Source of the DNA: Mycobacterium sp. AZCC_0083
Lineage (GTDB): Bacteria; Actinomycetota; Actinomycetes; Mycobacteriales; Mycobacteriaceae
Direction of reading: 5' to 3'
NCBI RefSeq assembly: GCF_014202335.1
Contig: NZ_JACHGP010000007.1
Span: 372,001 to 436,000 of the forward strand
DNA: 64,000 nt
This document shows, piece by piece, positions 17,306-25,353 of the stretch. The stretch's first letter is position 1. Each line of letters begins with the position of its first letter. The notes under the pieces are model-generated. The model did not search any database, was not told where the DNA came from, and worked only from the letters and a program-made list of their open reading frames with translations. The translations under genes and the position numbers were made by a program.

Positions 17306-17935
17306 GTGCCGTCAGTCACCCGAAAGCCCCAGGCCAAACGCCAGGAGCGCCAAGAGCAAATCGAGCGTCAGCTGCTCGACGCCACGGAGCGGCTGATGGC
17401 CGACGGAACCAGCTTCACCGAGCTCAGCGTCGACCGCCTCGCCACGGAGGCGGGCATTTCGCGGGCAAGCTTCTACATCTACTTCGAGGACAAGGGCCAC
17501 CTGCTACGTCGCCTCACGGGCCAGGTCTTCGCCGACCTCGCCGACGCAGGCGAACGCTGGTGGAGCGTCGCGCAACGACGCGACCCTCGCGACGTGCTGG
17601 CCGCAATGACGGGCATCGTCGCCAGCTACCGGCAGCACCAACCGTTGCTCGTCGCGCTCAACGAAATGGCCGGCTACGACCCGCAGGTCGGCGCCACCTA
17701 CCGGGAGATTCTCACCGCCATTTCGGCGCGCGTGGCTGCGGTCATCGAAGAGGGCCAGGCCGACGGATACGTTCGCCGCGAGCTGGAGTCGGCGACGGCG
17801 GCGTCCGCGCTCACCTGGATGGTCGAACGGGCCTGCCAGCAGAACCTGCCAGGCAGGCCGCCGTCCTTCGATGCCGAGTTGGCTGCCACTTTTACCCAGA
17901 TCGTCTGGGGCGCTCTGTATCTCGAGGCACCCTAG
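17306..17935 (+). CDS. TetR-family transcriptional regulator
   Basis: 209 residues from a GTG at 17306. The N-terminal helix-turn-helix (FTELSVDRLATEAGISRASFYIYFEDKGHLLRRLTGQV, about 33-66) is a standard TetR DNA-binding domain, and the helical C-terminal domain would bind a ligand. It is divergent from the P450 gene with a palindrome between them, so it probably represses the P450 and itself. There is no clear ribosome site before the GTG, so a leaderless transcript is possible. Its stop overlaps the convergent proB stop. Confidence 0.9.
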   Translation: MPSVTRKPQAKRQERQEQIERQLLDATERLMADGTSFTELSVDRLATEAGISRASFYIYFEDKGHLLRRLTGQVFADLADAGERWWSVAQRRDPRDVLAAMTGIVASYRQHQPLLVALNEMAGYDPQVGATYREILTAISARVAAVIEEGQADGYVRRELESATAASALTWMVERACQQNLPGRPPSFDAELAATFTQIVWGALYLEAP

Positions 17936-19047
17936 ATGGCGACCAGATCGTCGGCGTGCACGGCCGGGCGACGCATCTCCGCGGGCAGGTCCGACGTCGA
18001 GCGACCCAGCATGGTGGCCAGTTCGGCGGCGTCGTAGGCCACCACACCCCTCGCGACCATCGCCGCATCCGGGCCGTGCAGTTCGATCACGTCGCCGCCG
18101 TGAAACCGTCCGGAGACCGCGGTGATCCCCGCGGGCAGCAGCGATCGCCGTTGCCGGACGACAGCGCGAACGGCACCGTCGTCGAGGGTCAACGAACCCG
18201 CCGACTCCGCGGCGTAACGCACCCAGAAGCGGCGCGCCGACATCCGTTCACCGCGCGGCGCGAACACCGTTCCCACCGACGCGTCGGCCAGCGCCGCGGC
18301 CGCATCGGCTGCCGCGGCGAGCAGCACCGGCACCCCTGCGTCGGCGGCCAGCAGGGCCGACGACAACTTGGAGGCCATGCCACCGGTACCGAGACGACTC
18401 CCGCCGCCTGCCACCACACCGTCCAGGTCATCGGGCGCGGCGACCTCGTGGATGAAGTGCGCGGGATGCTCCTCGGTCGCCTTGCGGGGATCGCCGTCAT
18501 ACAGGCCGTCGATGTCACTCAACAGCACCAACGCGTCGGCCCCCACCAGGTGCGACACCAACGCCGAGAGTCGGTCGTTGTCGCCGAACCTGATCTCGTT
18601 GGTGGCCACGGTGTCGTTCTCGTTGACGATCGCGACGGCGTGCAGCGAACGCAGGCGGTCCAAAGTGCGCTGGGCATTGTTGTGCTGCACCCGCATCGAG
18701 ATGTCGTGTGCGGTGAGCAGGACCTGGCCGACGGTGCGCTGGTAGCGGCCGAACGCCGCACTCCAGGCGTTGACCAGCGCCACTTGCCCGACGCTTGCCG
18801 CCGCCTGCTTGGTGGCCAGATCAGTGGGCCGCTTGGTCAGACCGAGCGGTTCGATGCCCGCGGCGATGGCGCCGGACGACACGATGACGACGTCGGATCC
18901 CGCCTTCATCCGCGCCTCGATGGCCTCTGCCAGCGTGGCGAGACGACCGGCGTCGAACAGGCCAGAAGGCGTGGTCAGCGCGGTGGTGCCGACCTTGACG
19001 ACGACGCTGCGTGCGGTGCGCACGGCGTCCCGATGCGCGCTGGTCAT
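17932..19047 (-). CDS. proB: Glutamate 5-kinase
   Basis: 371 residues with the amino acid kinase domain (VVVKVGTTALTTPSG at the N-terminus, IVSSGAIAAGI, NENDTVATNEIRFGDNDRLSALVSHLVGAD) and a C-terminal PUA domain from about residue 280. It phosphorylates glutamate at the gamma carboxyl, the committed and proline-inhibited step of proline synthesis, making the substrate of ProA. The ATG overlaps the obg stop (ATGA), so proB is translated at the end of the rplU-rpmA-obg-proB unit. Confidence 0.96.
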   Translation of the reverse strand: MTSAHRDAVRTARSVVVKVGTTALTTPSGLFDAGRLATLAEAIEARMKAGSDVVIVSSGAIAAGIEPLGLTKRPTDLATKQAAASVGQVALVNAWSAAFGRYQRTVGQVLLTAHDISMRVQHNNAQRTLDRLRSLHAVAIVNENDTVATNEIRFGDNDRLSALVSHLVGADALVLLSDIDGLYDGDPRKATEEHPAHFIHEVAAPDDLDGVVAGGGSRLGTGGMASKLSSALLAADAGVPVLLAAAADAAAALADASVGTVFAPRGERMSARRFWVRYAAESAGSLTLDDGAVRAVVRQRRSLLPAGITAVSGRFHGGDVIELHGPDAAMVARGVVAYDAAELATMLGRSTSDLPAEMRRPAVHADDLVAI

Positions 19048-20489
19048 TCCTCGCTGCCGGGACGACGACGGTCGCGCCGGGCGGCCTTGCGCTCGTCGGC
19101 GCCGACGCGGTCGCTCTGTTCCAGTCGAATGTCGGTGCCGCGCTCCGTCATCTGCATTTCGATGCCCGCCGGAGTCTGCGGTTCCCAGTCGAACGTCATG
19201 TCGCCGATGGTGACCGCGCAGCCGGGCCGCGCACCTTGCTTGATCAGCTCGTCCTCCACGCCAAGCCGGGCCAACCGGTCGCCCAGATAGCCGACGGCCT
19301 CGTCATTGGTGAAATCCGTTTGACCAACCCAACGGACGGGCCGGGCGCCGCGCACTACGAAGCCGCCTTCGCCGTCCGAGGACACGGTGAAACCGCTGTC
19401 GTCGACCGGGATCGGCTTGATCACCGGACGGCGCGGCGCCACAGCGGGCTGCGCCTGCCGGTATGTCGACACCAGGTCCCACAACGCGAACGTCAACGGC
19501 CGCAGTCCATCCCTGGTGATGGTCGACACCTCGAACACCGGCCAGCCGTAGCGCTGGGCCACCTCGTCGCGGACGAAGTCGGCCAGTTCGCGCGCATCCG
19601 GCACGTCGATCTTGTTGAGCACCACCGCACGTGGCCGCTCGGCGAGGTCGCCGAGGGTCGTATCGCCCTGCAAGGTCGGGGTGTATGCGGCCAGTTCGGC
19701 CTCGAGCACGTCGATGTCGGAGATCGGGTCACGGCCCGGCTCCAGTGTCGCGCAATCGACTACGTGCACGAGCACCGCGCAGCGCTCGATGTGGCGCAGG
19801 AAGTCCAAGCCGAGGCCGCGGCCCTCGGAGGCCCCAGGGATCAGGCCGGGAACGTCGGCGACGGTGAAGGTGTGCTCCCCCGACGACACCACGCCCAAGT
19901 TCGGCGCCAGCGTCGTGAACGGGTAATCGGCGATCTTCGGCTTCGCCGCCGAGATCACCGACACCAGCGACGACTTGCCGGCCGAGGGGAATCCGATCAG
20001 CCCGACGTCGGCGACCGTCTTCAGTTCGAGGGTGAAGTCGCGGGCCTGCCCCTTCTCGCCGAGCAGTGCGAAACCCGGTGCCTTGCGGGCACGCGACGCC
20101 AGAGCCGCGTTCCCAAGTCCGCCACGGCCGCCGGCCGCAGCTTCGAAACGCGTGCCTTCGCCGACCAGATCGGCGAGCATGCGGCCGTCCTCGTCGAGGA
20201 CGACGGTGCCGTCGGGGACCCTCAGTTCGAGGTCGCTGCCGTTGGCGCCGTCACGGTTGTTGCCCGCGCCCTGCTTGCCGGACGGGGCGTCGACATGCGG
20301 ATGGAAGTGGAAGTCGAGCAGGGTGTGCACCTGCGGGTCGACGACCAGAACGATGCTGCCGCCGCGACCACCGCTGCCGCCGTCGGGACCACCCAGCGGC
20401 TTGAACTTCTCCCGGTGTACCGAGGCGCAGCCTCTACCGCCATTGCCCGCATGGGCGTGGATGACGACGCGGTCGACGAACCGGGGCAT
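19044..20489 (-). CDS. obg: Obg/CgtA GTPase
   Basis: 481 residues in three parts: the glycine-rich Obg fold (1-160, GGPDGGSGGRGGSIVLVVD), a GTPase domain (GFPSAGKSS P-loop near 168, DVPGLIPGA switch II, NKID) and the C-terminal OCT domain (about 340-430), followed by a basic tail typical of actinobacteria. Obg binds the large ribosomal subunit and takes part in its late assembly and in stress and growth control. It follows rpmA by 91 bases and overlaps proB by 4. Confidence 0.97.
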   Translation of the reverse strand: MPRFVDRVVIHAHAGNGGRGCASVHREKFKPLGGPDGGSGGRGGSIVLVVDPQVHTLLDFHFHPHVDAPSGKQGAGNNRDGANGSDLELRVPDGTVVLDEDGRMLADLVGEGTRFEAAAGGRGGLGNAALASRARKAPGFALLGEKGQARDFTLELKTVADVGLIGFPSAGKSSLVSVISAAKPKIADYPFTTLAPNLGVVSSGEHTFTVADVPGLIPGASEGRGLGLDFLRHIERCAVLVHVVDCATLEPGRDPISDIDVLEAELAAYTPTLQGDTTLGDLAERPRAVVLNKIDVPDARELADFVRDEVAQRYGWPVFEVSTITRDGLRPLTFALWDLVSTYRQAQPAVAPRRPVIKPIPVDDSGFTVSSDGEGGFVVRGARPVRWVGQTDFTNDEAVGYLGDRLARLGVEDELIKQGARPGCAVTIGDMTFDWEPQTPAGIEMQMTERGTDIRLEQSDRVGADERKAARRDRRRPGSEE

Positions 20490-20580
20490 CGAACTTCCTT
20501 TCCGTCGAGTGTGAAGCTAAGGCGAGACGTCGCTTGAGAACTCGCAGCAGCTTCACATTCGCGGAGAAGTCCTCTAGTCG

Positions 20581-20847
20581 TTAGGCCTCGGGTCGCGGGA
20601 CGCGGACGATGTTGACCGTCTTGCGTCCGCGCTTTACGCCGAACTCCACGGCGCCTGGCGCGGTGGCGAACAGGGTGTCGTCATCGCCACGGCCGACGTT
20701 GACGCCGGGGTGGAAGTGGGTGCCGCGCTGGCGGACGATGATCTCGCCGGCCTTGACGACCTGGCCACCGAACCGCTTGACGCCGAGCCGCTGGGCGTTG
20801 GAGTCGCGACCGTTGCGTGAGCTGGAAGCGCCCTTCTTGTGTGCCAT
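20581..20847 (-). CDS. rpmA: 50S ribosomal protein L27
   Basis: 88 residues starting MAHKKGASSSRNGRDS, the standard L27 sequence without the N-terminal cleaved extension seen in Firmicutes. The flexible N-terminus reaches the peptidyl transferase centre. Other conserved parts are RLGVKRFGGQVVKAGEIIVRQRGTHFHPG. It lies 15 bases after rplU in the classical rplU-rpmA-obg order. Confidence 0.98.
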   Translation of the reverse strand: MAHKKGASSSRNGRDSNAQRLGVKRFGGQVVKAGEIIVRQRGTHFHPGVNVGRGDDDTLFATAPGAVEFGVKRGRKTVNIVRVPRPEA

Positions 20848-20862
20848 GTGTTCGCTCCGTCG

Positions 20863-21186
20863 CTACTTGATACCGGTGACCTTGACGACCGTCAGTGGCT
20901 GACGGTGGCCTTGGCGCTTGTGATAGCCGGTCTTGTTCTTGAACTTGTGGATGCGGATCTTCGGGCCCTTGGTGTGCTCGAGGATCTCACCGGTGACCGC
21001 GACCTTCGCCAGTTCCTTGGCGTCGGTGGTGACCTTGGCGCCGTCAACGACGAGCGCGACGGGCAGCGAGACGGACGCGCCCGCCTCGAGCTCCAGCTTC
21101 TCGACCTTCACGATGTCTCCAACGGCGACCTTGTACTGCTTGCCGCCGGTCTTGACGATTGCGTACGTCGGTTTGTCGGCTGCCAT
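20863..21186 (-). CDS. rplU: 50S ribosomal protein L21
   Basis: 107 residues with the L21 core (YAIVKTGGKQYKVAVGD at the start, KFKNKTGYHKRQGHRQPLTVVKV at the end). It binds 23S rRNA in the large subunit. It is the first gene of the rplU-rpmA-obg-proB operon, with a well-formed promoter about 150 bases upstream and so a leader near 140 nt. Confidence 0.98.
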   Translation of the reverse strand: MAADKPTYAIVKTGGKQYKVAVGDIVKVEKLELEAGASVSLPVALVVDGAKVTTDAKELAKVAVTGEILEHTKGPKIRIHKFKNKTGYHKRQGHRQPLTVVKVTGIK

Positions 21187-21331
21187 CGTTTACTACCTCT
21201 GCTTCACTGTGCGGGCGCGCGCTACCCGAGGGTGCGTGCGCAGGTCTGGGGGTGCGGGGTCTCGGTGGTTCCCTCGCAAACCGATGCTGTCACCGGCTCA
21301 GTTGGTCACGGAGCCAGAAGACAGCTGCTCA

Positions 21332-21361
21332 AGGTTACGTGACCAGCGGGTAAAGGGTCAA
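21332..21361 (-). promoter_or_regulatory. SigA-type promoter of the rplU operon
   Basis: On the minus strand TTGACC (21361-21356) is followed after 18 bases by TAACCT (21337-21332), a close match to the mycobacterial housekeeping promoter. Transcription would start near 21325, giving a leader of about 138 nt before the rplU ATG at 21186. This leader contains GC-rich inverted segments but no known riboswitch that I recognise. Confidence 0.55.
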
Positions 21362-21375
21362 ACCGCCTCGATGCG

Positions 21376-24174
21376 TCATGAGGCCGGCGGTCCTGCCGGC
21401 CGAGCGGCCGCGCGGCGGCGGCGAGGGCGTGACGTCGCAGCGACGAGCGACTCGTCGTCCTCATCATCGTCTTCGTCCTCGTCATCATCGTCGTCGTCGT
21501 CTTCGTCTTCGTCTTCGTCGTCCTCATCGTCGTCCGAGTCGTCGACGTCTTCATCGTCCTCGTCGTCGTCCTCGTCGTCCGAGTCGTCGCCGATGACCTC
21601 GATGTCGTCGTCATCGATGTCCTCGTCCTCGTCGTCGGCAGCCAGATCGACGTCGTCATCGTCCGAGTCCTCATCCGAGTCCTCGTCATCGGTCGAGTCC
21701 TCGTCCACGTCGCCATTCAACTGGCCGTGGTGGACGTGCTCAGCGGTGTCGTCCCCCAGGTCGGACTCGGCGATTGCGTCCTCGGTCGACTCGTCGTCGG
21801 CCTCGTCCTCGGGACGGCCGTTGGCTGCGGCCATCGCCTTGAACATCGGATGCTCGCCCGCCGCATGCGATGGCACCTTGGCCATCTGCACATCCTCGAT
21901 CTCGGCTTTGCCGCCCTTCTTGCCGCGCTTGCCGCGCCTACCGCCGCTGCCCGACTCGGGACCGCGACTGGTCGACGACGCCATGTCGACGGGGTCGGCG
22001 TGCAGCACGATCCCGCGTCCCGCGCAGTGGGTGCAGTTCGTGGAGAACGCCTCGATAAGGCCGGTGCCCAAGCGCTTTCGGGTCAGCTGGACCAGTCCGA
22101 GCGATGTCACCTCCGACACCTGGTGACGGGTGCGGTCCCGGCCGAGCGCTTCGGTCAGACGACGCAGCACCAGATCGCGATTGGCCTCGAGCACCATGTC
22201 GATGAAGTCGATGACGACCATGCCGCCGATGTCGCGCAGCCGCAGCTGGCGCACGGTCTCCTCGGCGGCTTCCAGATTGTTGCGCGTGACGGTCTGCTCG
22301 AGGTTTCCGCCGGATCCGGTGAACTTGCCGGTGTTGACGTCGACCACGGTCATCGCCTCGGTGCGGTCGATCACCAGGGTGCCGCCCGACGGCAGCCACA
22401 CCTTGCGATCCAGCGCCTTGGTCAGCTGTTCGTCGATGCGGTGCACCGCGAACACGTCCGGGCCACCGGGTGAGGTGGGCTCGTACTTGCTCATCCGCGG
22501 AACCAGTTCCGGCGCAACGGAGTTGACGTAGTCGTCGATCGTCTTCCAGGCGTCGTCGCCTGACACGATGAGCCCGGAGAAGTCCTCGTTGAACAGGTCG
22601 CGGATCACCTTGACGAGAACGTCGGGCTCTTCGTAGAGCGCGATCGCGGCGCCTGCGGCCTTCTTCTTGGTCTCCTCCGCCTTGGCTTCGACCTCGGTCC
22701 AGCGCTCCTGCAGCCGATTCACGTCGGTGCGGATGTCGTCTTCCTTGACGCCCTCCGACGCGGTGCGGATGATCACGCCCGCATCAGCGGGCACCACGTC
22801 GCGCAGGATCTCCTTGAGCCGTTGCCGTTCGGTGTCGGGCAGCTTGCGGCTGATCCCGGTCGACGACGCTCCTGGCACGTACACCAGGTACCGCCCGGCC
22901 AGCGACACCTGCGTGGTGAGGCGCGCGCCCTTGTGTCCGACGGGGTCCTTGCTGACCTGGACCACGACGTAGTCACCGGGCTTGAGAGCCTGTTCGATCT
23001 TGCGACTGGCGCCGCCGAGTCCCGCGGCCTCCCAGTTCACCTCACCGGCGTAGAGCACGCCGTTGCGGCCGCGGCCGATGTCGACGAACGCCGCCTCCAT
23101 GGAAGGCAGCACGTTCTGCACGATGCCGAGATAGATGTTGCCGACCAGCGACGCCGACGCCGCGGACGTGACGAAGTGCTCGACGAGGACGCCGTCCTCG
23201 AGCACCGCGATCTGGGTGTAGCGGGCGCCCTCGTGCGGCGGCTCGGTGCGGACCTTGTCGCGCACCACCATGACGCGTTCGACGGCCTCGCGGCGGGCCA
23301 GGAACTCGGCCTCGCTCAGGATCGGCGGACGGCGCCGTCCCGCGTCGCGTCCGTCCCTGCGACGCTGCCGCTTGGCCTCCAGCCGGGTGGACCCGCTGAT
23401 GCCCTGAATCTCGTTGTTGACGGGCTTAGCCGCCTTCTCGCGGGGTGGCCGTTCGTGCACGACCGTGTTCGGCGGGTCGTCGGGCGAAGCGGCCTCGTCC
23501 CCGTCTCCCGCGCCGGACTTGCGACGCCTGCGCCTGCGACGACGGCGGTTGCCGCCCTCGCCGGACCCGTTCTCGTCGTCGGCGCCCTCGTCGTCCGAGT
23601 CGTCGTCCGAGTCGCTCTGGTCGGCGGCTTCGTCGTCGTTGCCGTCATCGTCTGTCGGGTCATCGGGGTTCTGCTCACCGCGACCACGTCCTCGGCCACG
23701 ACGTCCGCGCCGACGCCGGCGGGCCGCGGCGGGGCGGTCCCCCTGGTCGTCATCGGTGTCGCCCGACTCATCGTCGTCGTCGTCGTCGTCATCGTCATCG
23801 TCGTCGTCAACCGCGACCACGACGGGCGGTGCCGGCGCGCGGAACGTGACGGGCTGCGGGGCGACGAACAGCGGCATGTACGCCGCAGGCTCGGCTGGAG
23901 TCGGGGCGGCGGTGGCCGCAGGGGCCTCAAGCATCAGCCGCGACTCGGGCTCGTCGTCCTCGATCGGCTCGTCGGGTGCCGCCTCGTCGACGGGCTCTTC
24001 GACAACCTCGACGGGCTCGGAGACGGGCTCTACGAGGACGGGCTCGGGGACCACCGCATCGTCGAACGCCACCACGATGGGGGGTGCGTCATCCTCGCTC
24101 AGCTGCTCAGCCAGCGGTTCCTGTCCCGGCTGTGTGTCTTCGGATAGGTCTTGGGTATGGGCATCTTCGGCCAC
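21376..24174 (-). CDS. rne: Ribonuclease E/G family endoribonuclease
   Basis: 932 residues from a GTG at 24174 with AGGAG 5 bases upstream. The layout is as in other actinobacteria: a disordered N-terminal extension with acidic and Arg-rich tracts (to about residue 290), the catalytic core with S1 domain (IYLGIVQNVLPSMEAAFVDIGRGRNGVLYAGEVNW), the DNase I-like domain with catalytic acidic residues (VDVNTGKFTG, VVIDFIDM), the zinc link CTHCAGRG, then a long acidic tail. It makes the rate-limiting cuts in mRNA decay and rRNA processing. The last 120 residues are mostly Asp and Glu before a short basic end (RPRRRRAAARP). No dctA-like gene lies between it and rplU, unlike in M. tuberculosis. Confidence 0.96.
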   Translation of the reverse strand: MAEDAHTQDLSEDTQPGQEPLAEQLSEDDAPPIVVAFDDAVVPEPVLVEPVSEPVEVVEEPVDEAAPDEPIEDDEPESRLMLEAPAATAAPTPAEPAAYMPLFVAPQPVTFRAPAPPVVVAVDDDDDDDDDDDDDESGDTDDDQGDRPAAARRRRRGRRGRGRGRGEQNPDDPTDDDGNDDEAADQSDSDDDSDDEGADDENGSGEGGNRRRRRRRRRKSGAGDGDEAASPDDPPNTVVHERPPREKAAKPVNNEIQGISGSTRLEAKRQRRRDGRDAGRRRPPILSEAEFLARREAVERVMVVRDKVRTEPPHEGARYTQIAVLEDGVLVEHFVTSAASASLVGNIYLGIVQNVLPSMEAAFVDIGRGRNGVLYAGEVNWEAAGLGGASRKIEQALKPGDYVVVQVSKDPVGHKGARLTTQVSLAGRYLVYVPGASSTGISRKLPDTERQRLKEILRDVVPADAGVIIRTASEGVKEDDIRTDVNRLQERWTEVEAKAEETKKKAAGAAIALYEEPDVLVKVIRDLFNEDFSGLIVSGDDAWKTIDDYVNSVAPELVPRMSKYEPTSPGGPDVFAVHRIDEQLTKALDRKVWLPSGGTLVIDRTEAMTVVDVNTGKFTGSGGNLEQTVTRNNLEAAEETVRQLRLRDIGGMVVIDFIDMVLEANRDLVLRRLTEALGRDRTRHQVSEVTSLGLVQLTRKRLGTGLIEAFSTNCTHCAGRGIVLHADPVDMASSTSRGPESGSGGRRGKRGKKGGKAEIEDVQMAKVPSHAAGEHPMFKAMAAANGRPEDEADDESTEDAIAESDLGDDTAEHVHHGQLNGDVDEDSTDDEDSDEDSDDDDVDLAADDEDEDIDDDDIEVIGDDSDDEDDDEDDEDVDDSDDDEDDEDEDEDDDDDDDEDEDDDEDDESLVAATSRPRRRRAAARPAGPPAS
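21449..21708 (-). repeat. Asp/Glu-coding trinucleotide repeat tract in rne
   Basis: About 260 bases made almost only of GAC, GAT and GAG codons (plus strand: tcg/atc/ctc triplets), coding for the acidic C-terminal tail of RNase E. A second short tract at about 23766-23811 codes for a run of 13 aspartates in the N-terminal extension. Triplet tracts like this can change length by slippage without breaking the frame. Confidence 0.8.
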
Positions 24175-24185
24175 GAATTCTCCTC

Positions 24186-24228
24186 AAGCCCCCGGGCGCG
24201 TCGTATCGACGCGGCCACGCGAGGGCTT
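24186..24228 (-). promoter_or_regulatory. Nested hairpin immediately upstream of the rne ribosome site
   Basis: AAGCCC (24186-24191) pairs with GGGCTT (24223-24228) and encloses a perfect 7-base stem CGCGTCG/CGACGCG (24197-24203 and 24207-24213) with a 3-base loop. The structure begins 2 bases from the Shine-Dalgarno sequence (24180-24184). It belongs to a leader of about 240 nt and could affect translation or self-cleavage by RNase E, as the E. coli rne leader does. The role here is inferred. Confidence 0.5.
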
Positions 24229-24420
24229 CCGCTATGGGCTCGGGCAACTGCTCCCGAGCTTGTTATGGTCTCGCTCCGAGCTACTCGGGAGAGCACTCGG
24301 TGCCTGGCTGAATGATGGCTGGACGGTCGGCGCCGCACTTGGGAACGTCCTAAGTGGTCGCGCTCGTCTAAGTCTTCATCCGGGCGCCCGACCCTGGTTC
24401 TGAGCCGGTCACCCTGGTCC

Positions 24421-24426
24421 AGTATC
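24421..24426 (-). promoter_or_regulatory. Candidate extended -10 promoter for rne
   Basis: On the minus strand GATACT (24426-24421) is preceded by TGG, giving the extended -10 form TGnGATACT. The -35 region is weak. The start would be near 24414, making a leader of about 240 nt, and the whole 304-base gap between ndk and rne otherwise contains no coding frame that I can support. Confidence 0.4.
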
Positions 24427-24478
24427 CCACACCGCGGAGCGTTTTCCGACGAGGTGCGGTTGGCACCCCCTCCGGCAG

Positions 24479-24889
24479 CTAACGGCCGGGGAACCAGAGC
24501 TCGATCTCGCGGGCCGCCGATTCCGGCGAATCCGAGCCGTGCACGAGGTTGTCCTGGGTGACGAGAGCCAGGTCACCACGGATGGTGCCGGGCGTTGCCT
24601 TCTCGACGGGATCGGTCCCGCCCGCGATCTGACGGAACGCGGCAACGGCCCGCGGCCCCTCGACGATGGCGGCCACCACGGGCCCAGAGGTGATGAATTC
24701 CAGCAGCGATCCGAAGAACGGCTTGTCCGCGTGCTCGGCGTAGTGCTGCCGGGCGACGTCGTCGCTGACGGTCTTGAGTTCGAGGGCCGCGATGCTCAGG
24801 CCCTTGCGTTCGATTCGGCCGAGAATCTCGCCGACGAGGTGTCGCTTGACGCCGTCGGGCTTGACCAACACCAGAGTCCGCTCAGTCAC
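24479..24889 (-). CDS. ndk: Nucleoside diphosphate kinase
   Basis: 136 residues. The active-site histidine is His117 in NLVHGSDSPESA, and the N-terminal TLVLVKPDGVKRHLVG and the Kpn-loop region are standard. It moves the gamma phosphate between nucleoside triphosphates and diphosphates. It lies 14 bases downstream of the DUF4233 gene, as in M. tuberculosis (ndkA). Confidence 0.98.
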   Translation of the reverse strand: MTERTLVLVKPDGVKRHLVGEILGRIERKGLSIAALELKTVSDDVARQHYAEHADKPFFGSLLEFITSGPVVAAIVEGPRAVAAFRQIAGGTDPVEKATPGTIRGDLALVTQDNLVHGSDSPESAAREIELWFPGR

Positions 24890-24903
24890 GTCGCGAGAGC
24901 CTA

Positions 24904-25353
24904 CTAGTCAGTAGGAGGGGGCTGCTGACCGGGCAGCAGACCGCGCTCCTGACGGCGCTTGACCTCGGCTTGCAGATACGCGATCAGCACCCAGACCAGG
25001 ACGAAGAGCACGCCGATGAAGCCGATCGTGACGTGGATGAACGCCCCTGCGACCAGGACGGCCTGGATGGCGAGGTTCGCCTTGAGCGCCCACGGCTTGC
25101 CCTGCACGCCTGCCATCAGGATCAGGACCACGGCCACACCGATGAGATAGGCGGTGCTCGCGGCGCTCAGGCCGCCGCCAACGACCGAGACCACCGGCAG
25201 CGCGAGCAGCACCACGACGGACTCCAGGATCAACGTGCCCGCCATGACACCGCGGAAGCTCTTCCACGGATCCGGCGGCGCGACGGCGTCCCCGGGTTGT
25301 ACGACGTCCCCGGGTTGTACGGAGGGCTCCTCTTCTGGGGGCTCCTGGGTCAC
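24904..25353 (-). CDS. DUF4233 membrane protein (Rv2446c-like)
   Basis: 149 residues from a GTG at 25353 that overlaps the folC stop (GTGA). A proline- and acid-rich N-terminus of about 30 residues precedes four predicted membrane segments (from GVMAGTLILESVVVLLALPVV to IGFIGVLFVLVWVLIAYL) and a short basic tail. DUF4233 proteins sit between folC and ndk in most actinobacteria, but their function is unknown. The N-terminus contains a duplicated VQPGDV unit made by an 18-base tandem repeat. Confidence 0.88.
   Translation of the reverse strand: MTQEPPEEEPSVQPGDVVQPGDAVAPPDPWKSFRGVMAGTLILESVVVLLALPVVSVVGGGLSAASTAYLIGVAVVLILMAGVQGKPWALKANLAIQAVLVAGAFIHVTIGFIGVLFVLVWVLIAYLQAEVKRRQERGLLPGQQPPPTD
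25287..25322 (-). repeat. 18-base tandem duplication inside the DUF4233 gene
   Basis: Two copies of an 18-base unit (25287-25304 and 25305-25322) differ only at the last base. They code for VQPGDV then VQPGDA in the cytoplasmic N-terminus. The near identity points to a recent slippage duplication that kept the reading frame. Confidence 0.85.

Noticed and set aside
21449..21708. Triplet tract as a mobile or satellite element
   Set aside because: The tract is in frame within rne and simply codes for Asp and Glu.
22822..24147. 441-codon plus-strand frame across rne with valine/glycine-rich sequence
   Set aside because: It is antisense to the intact RNase E gene. The long frame results from GAC/GAG triplets read backwards.
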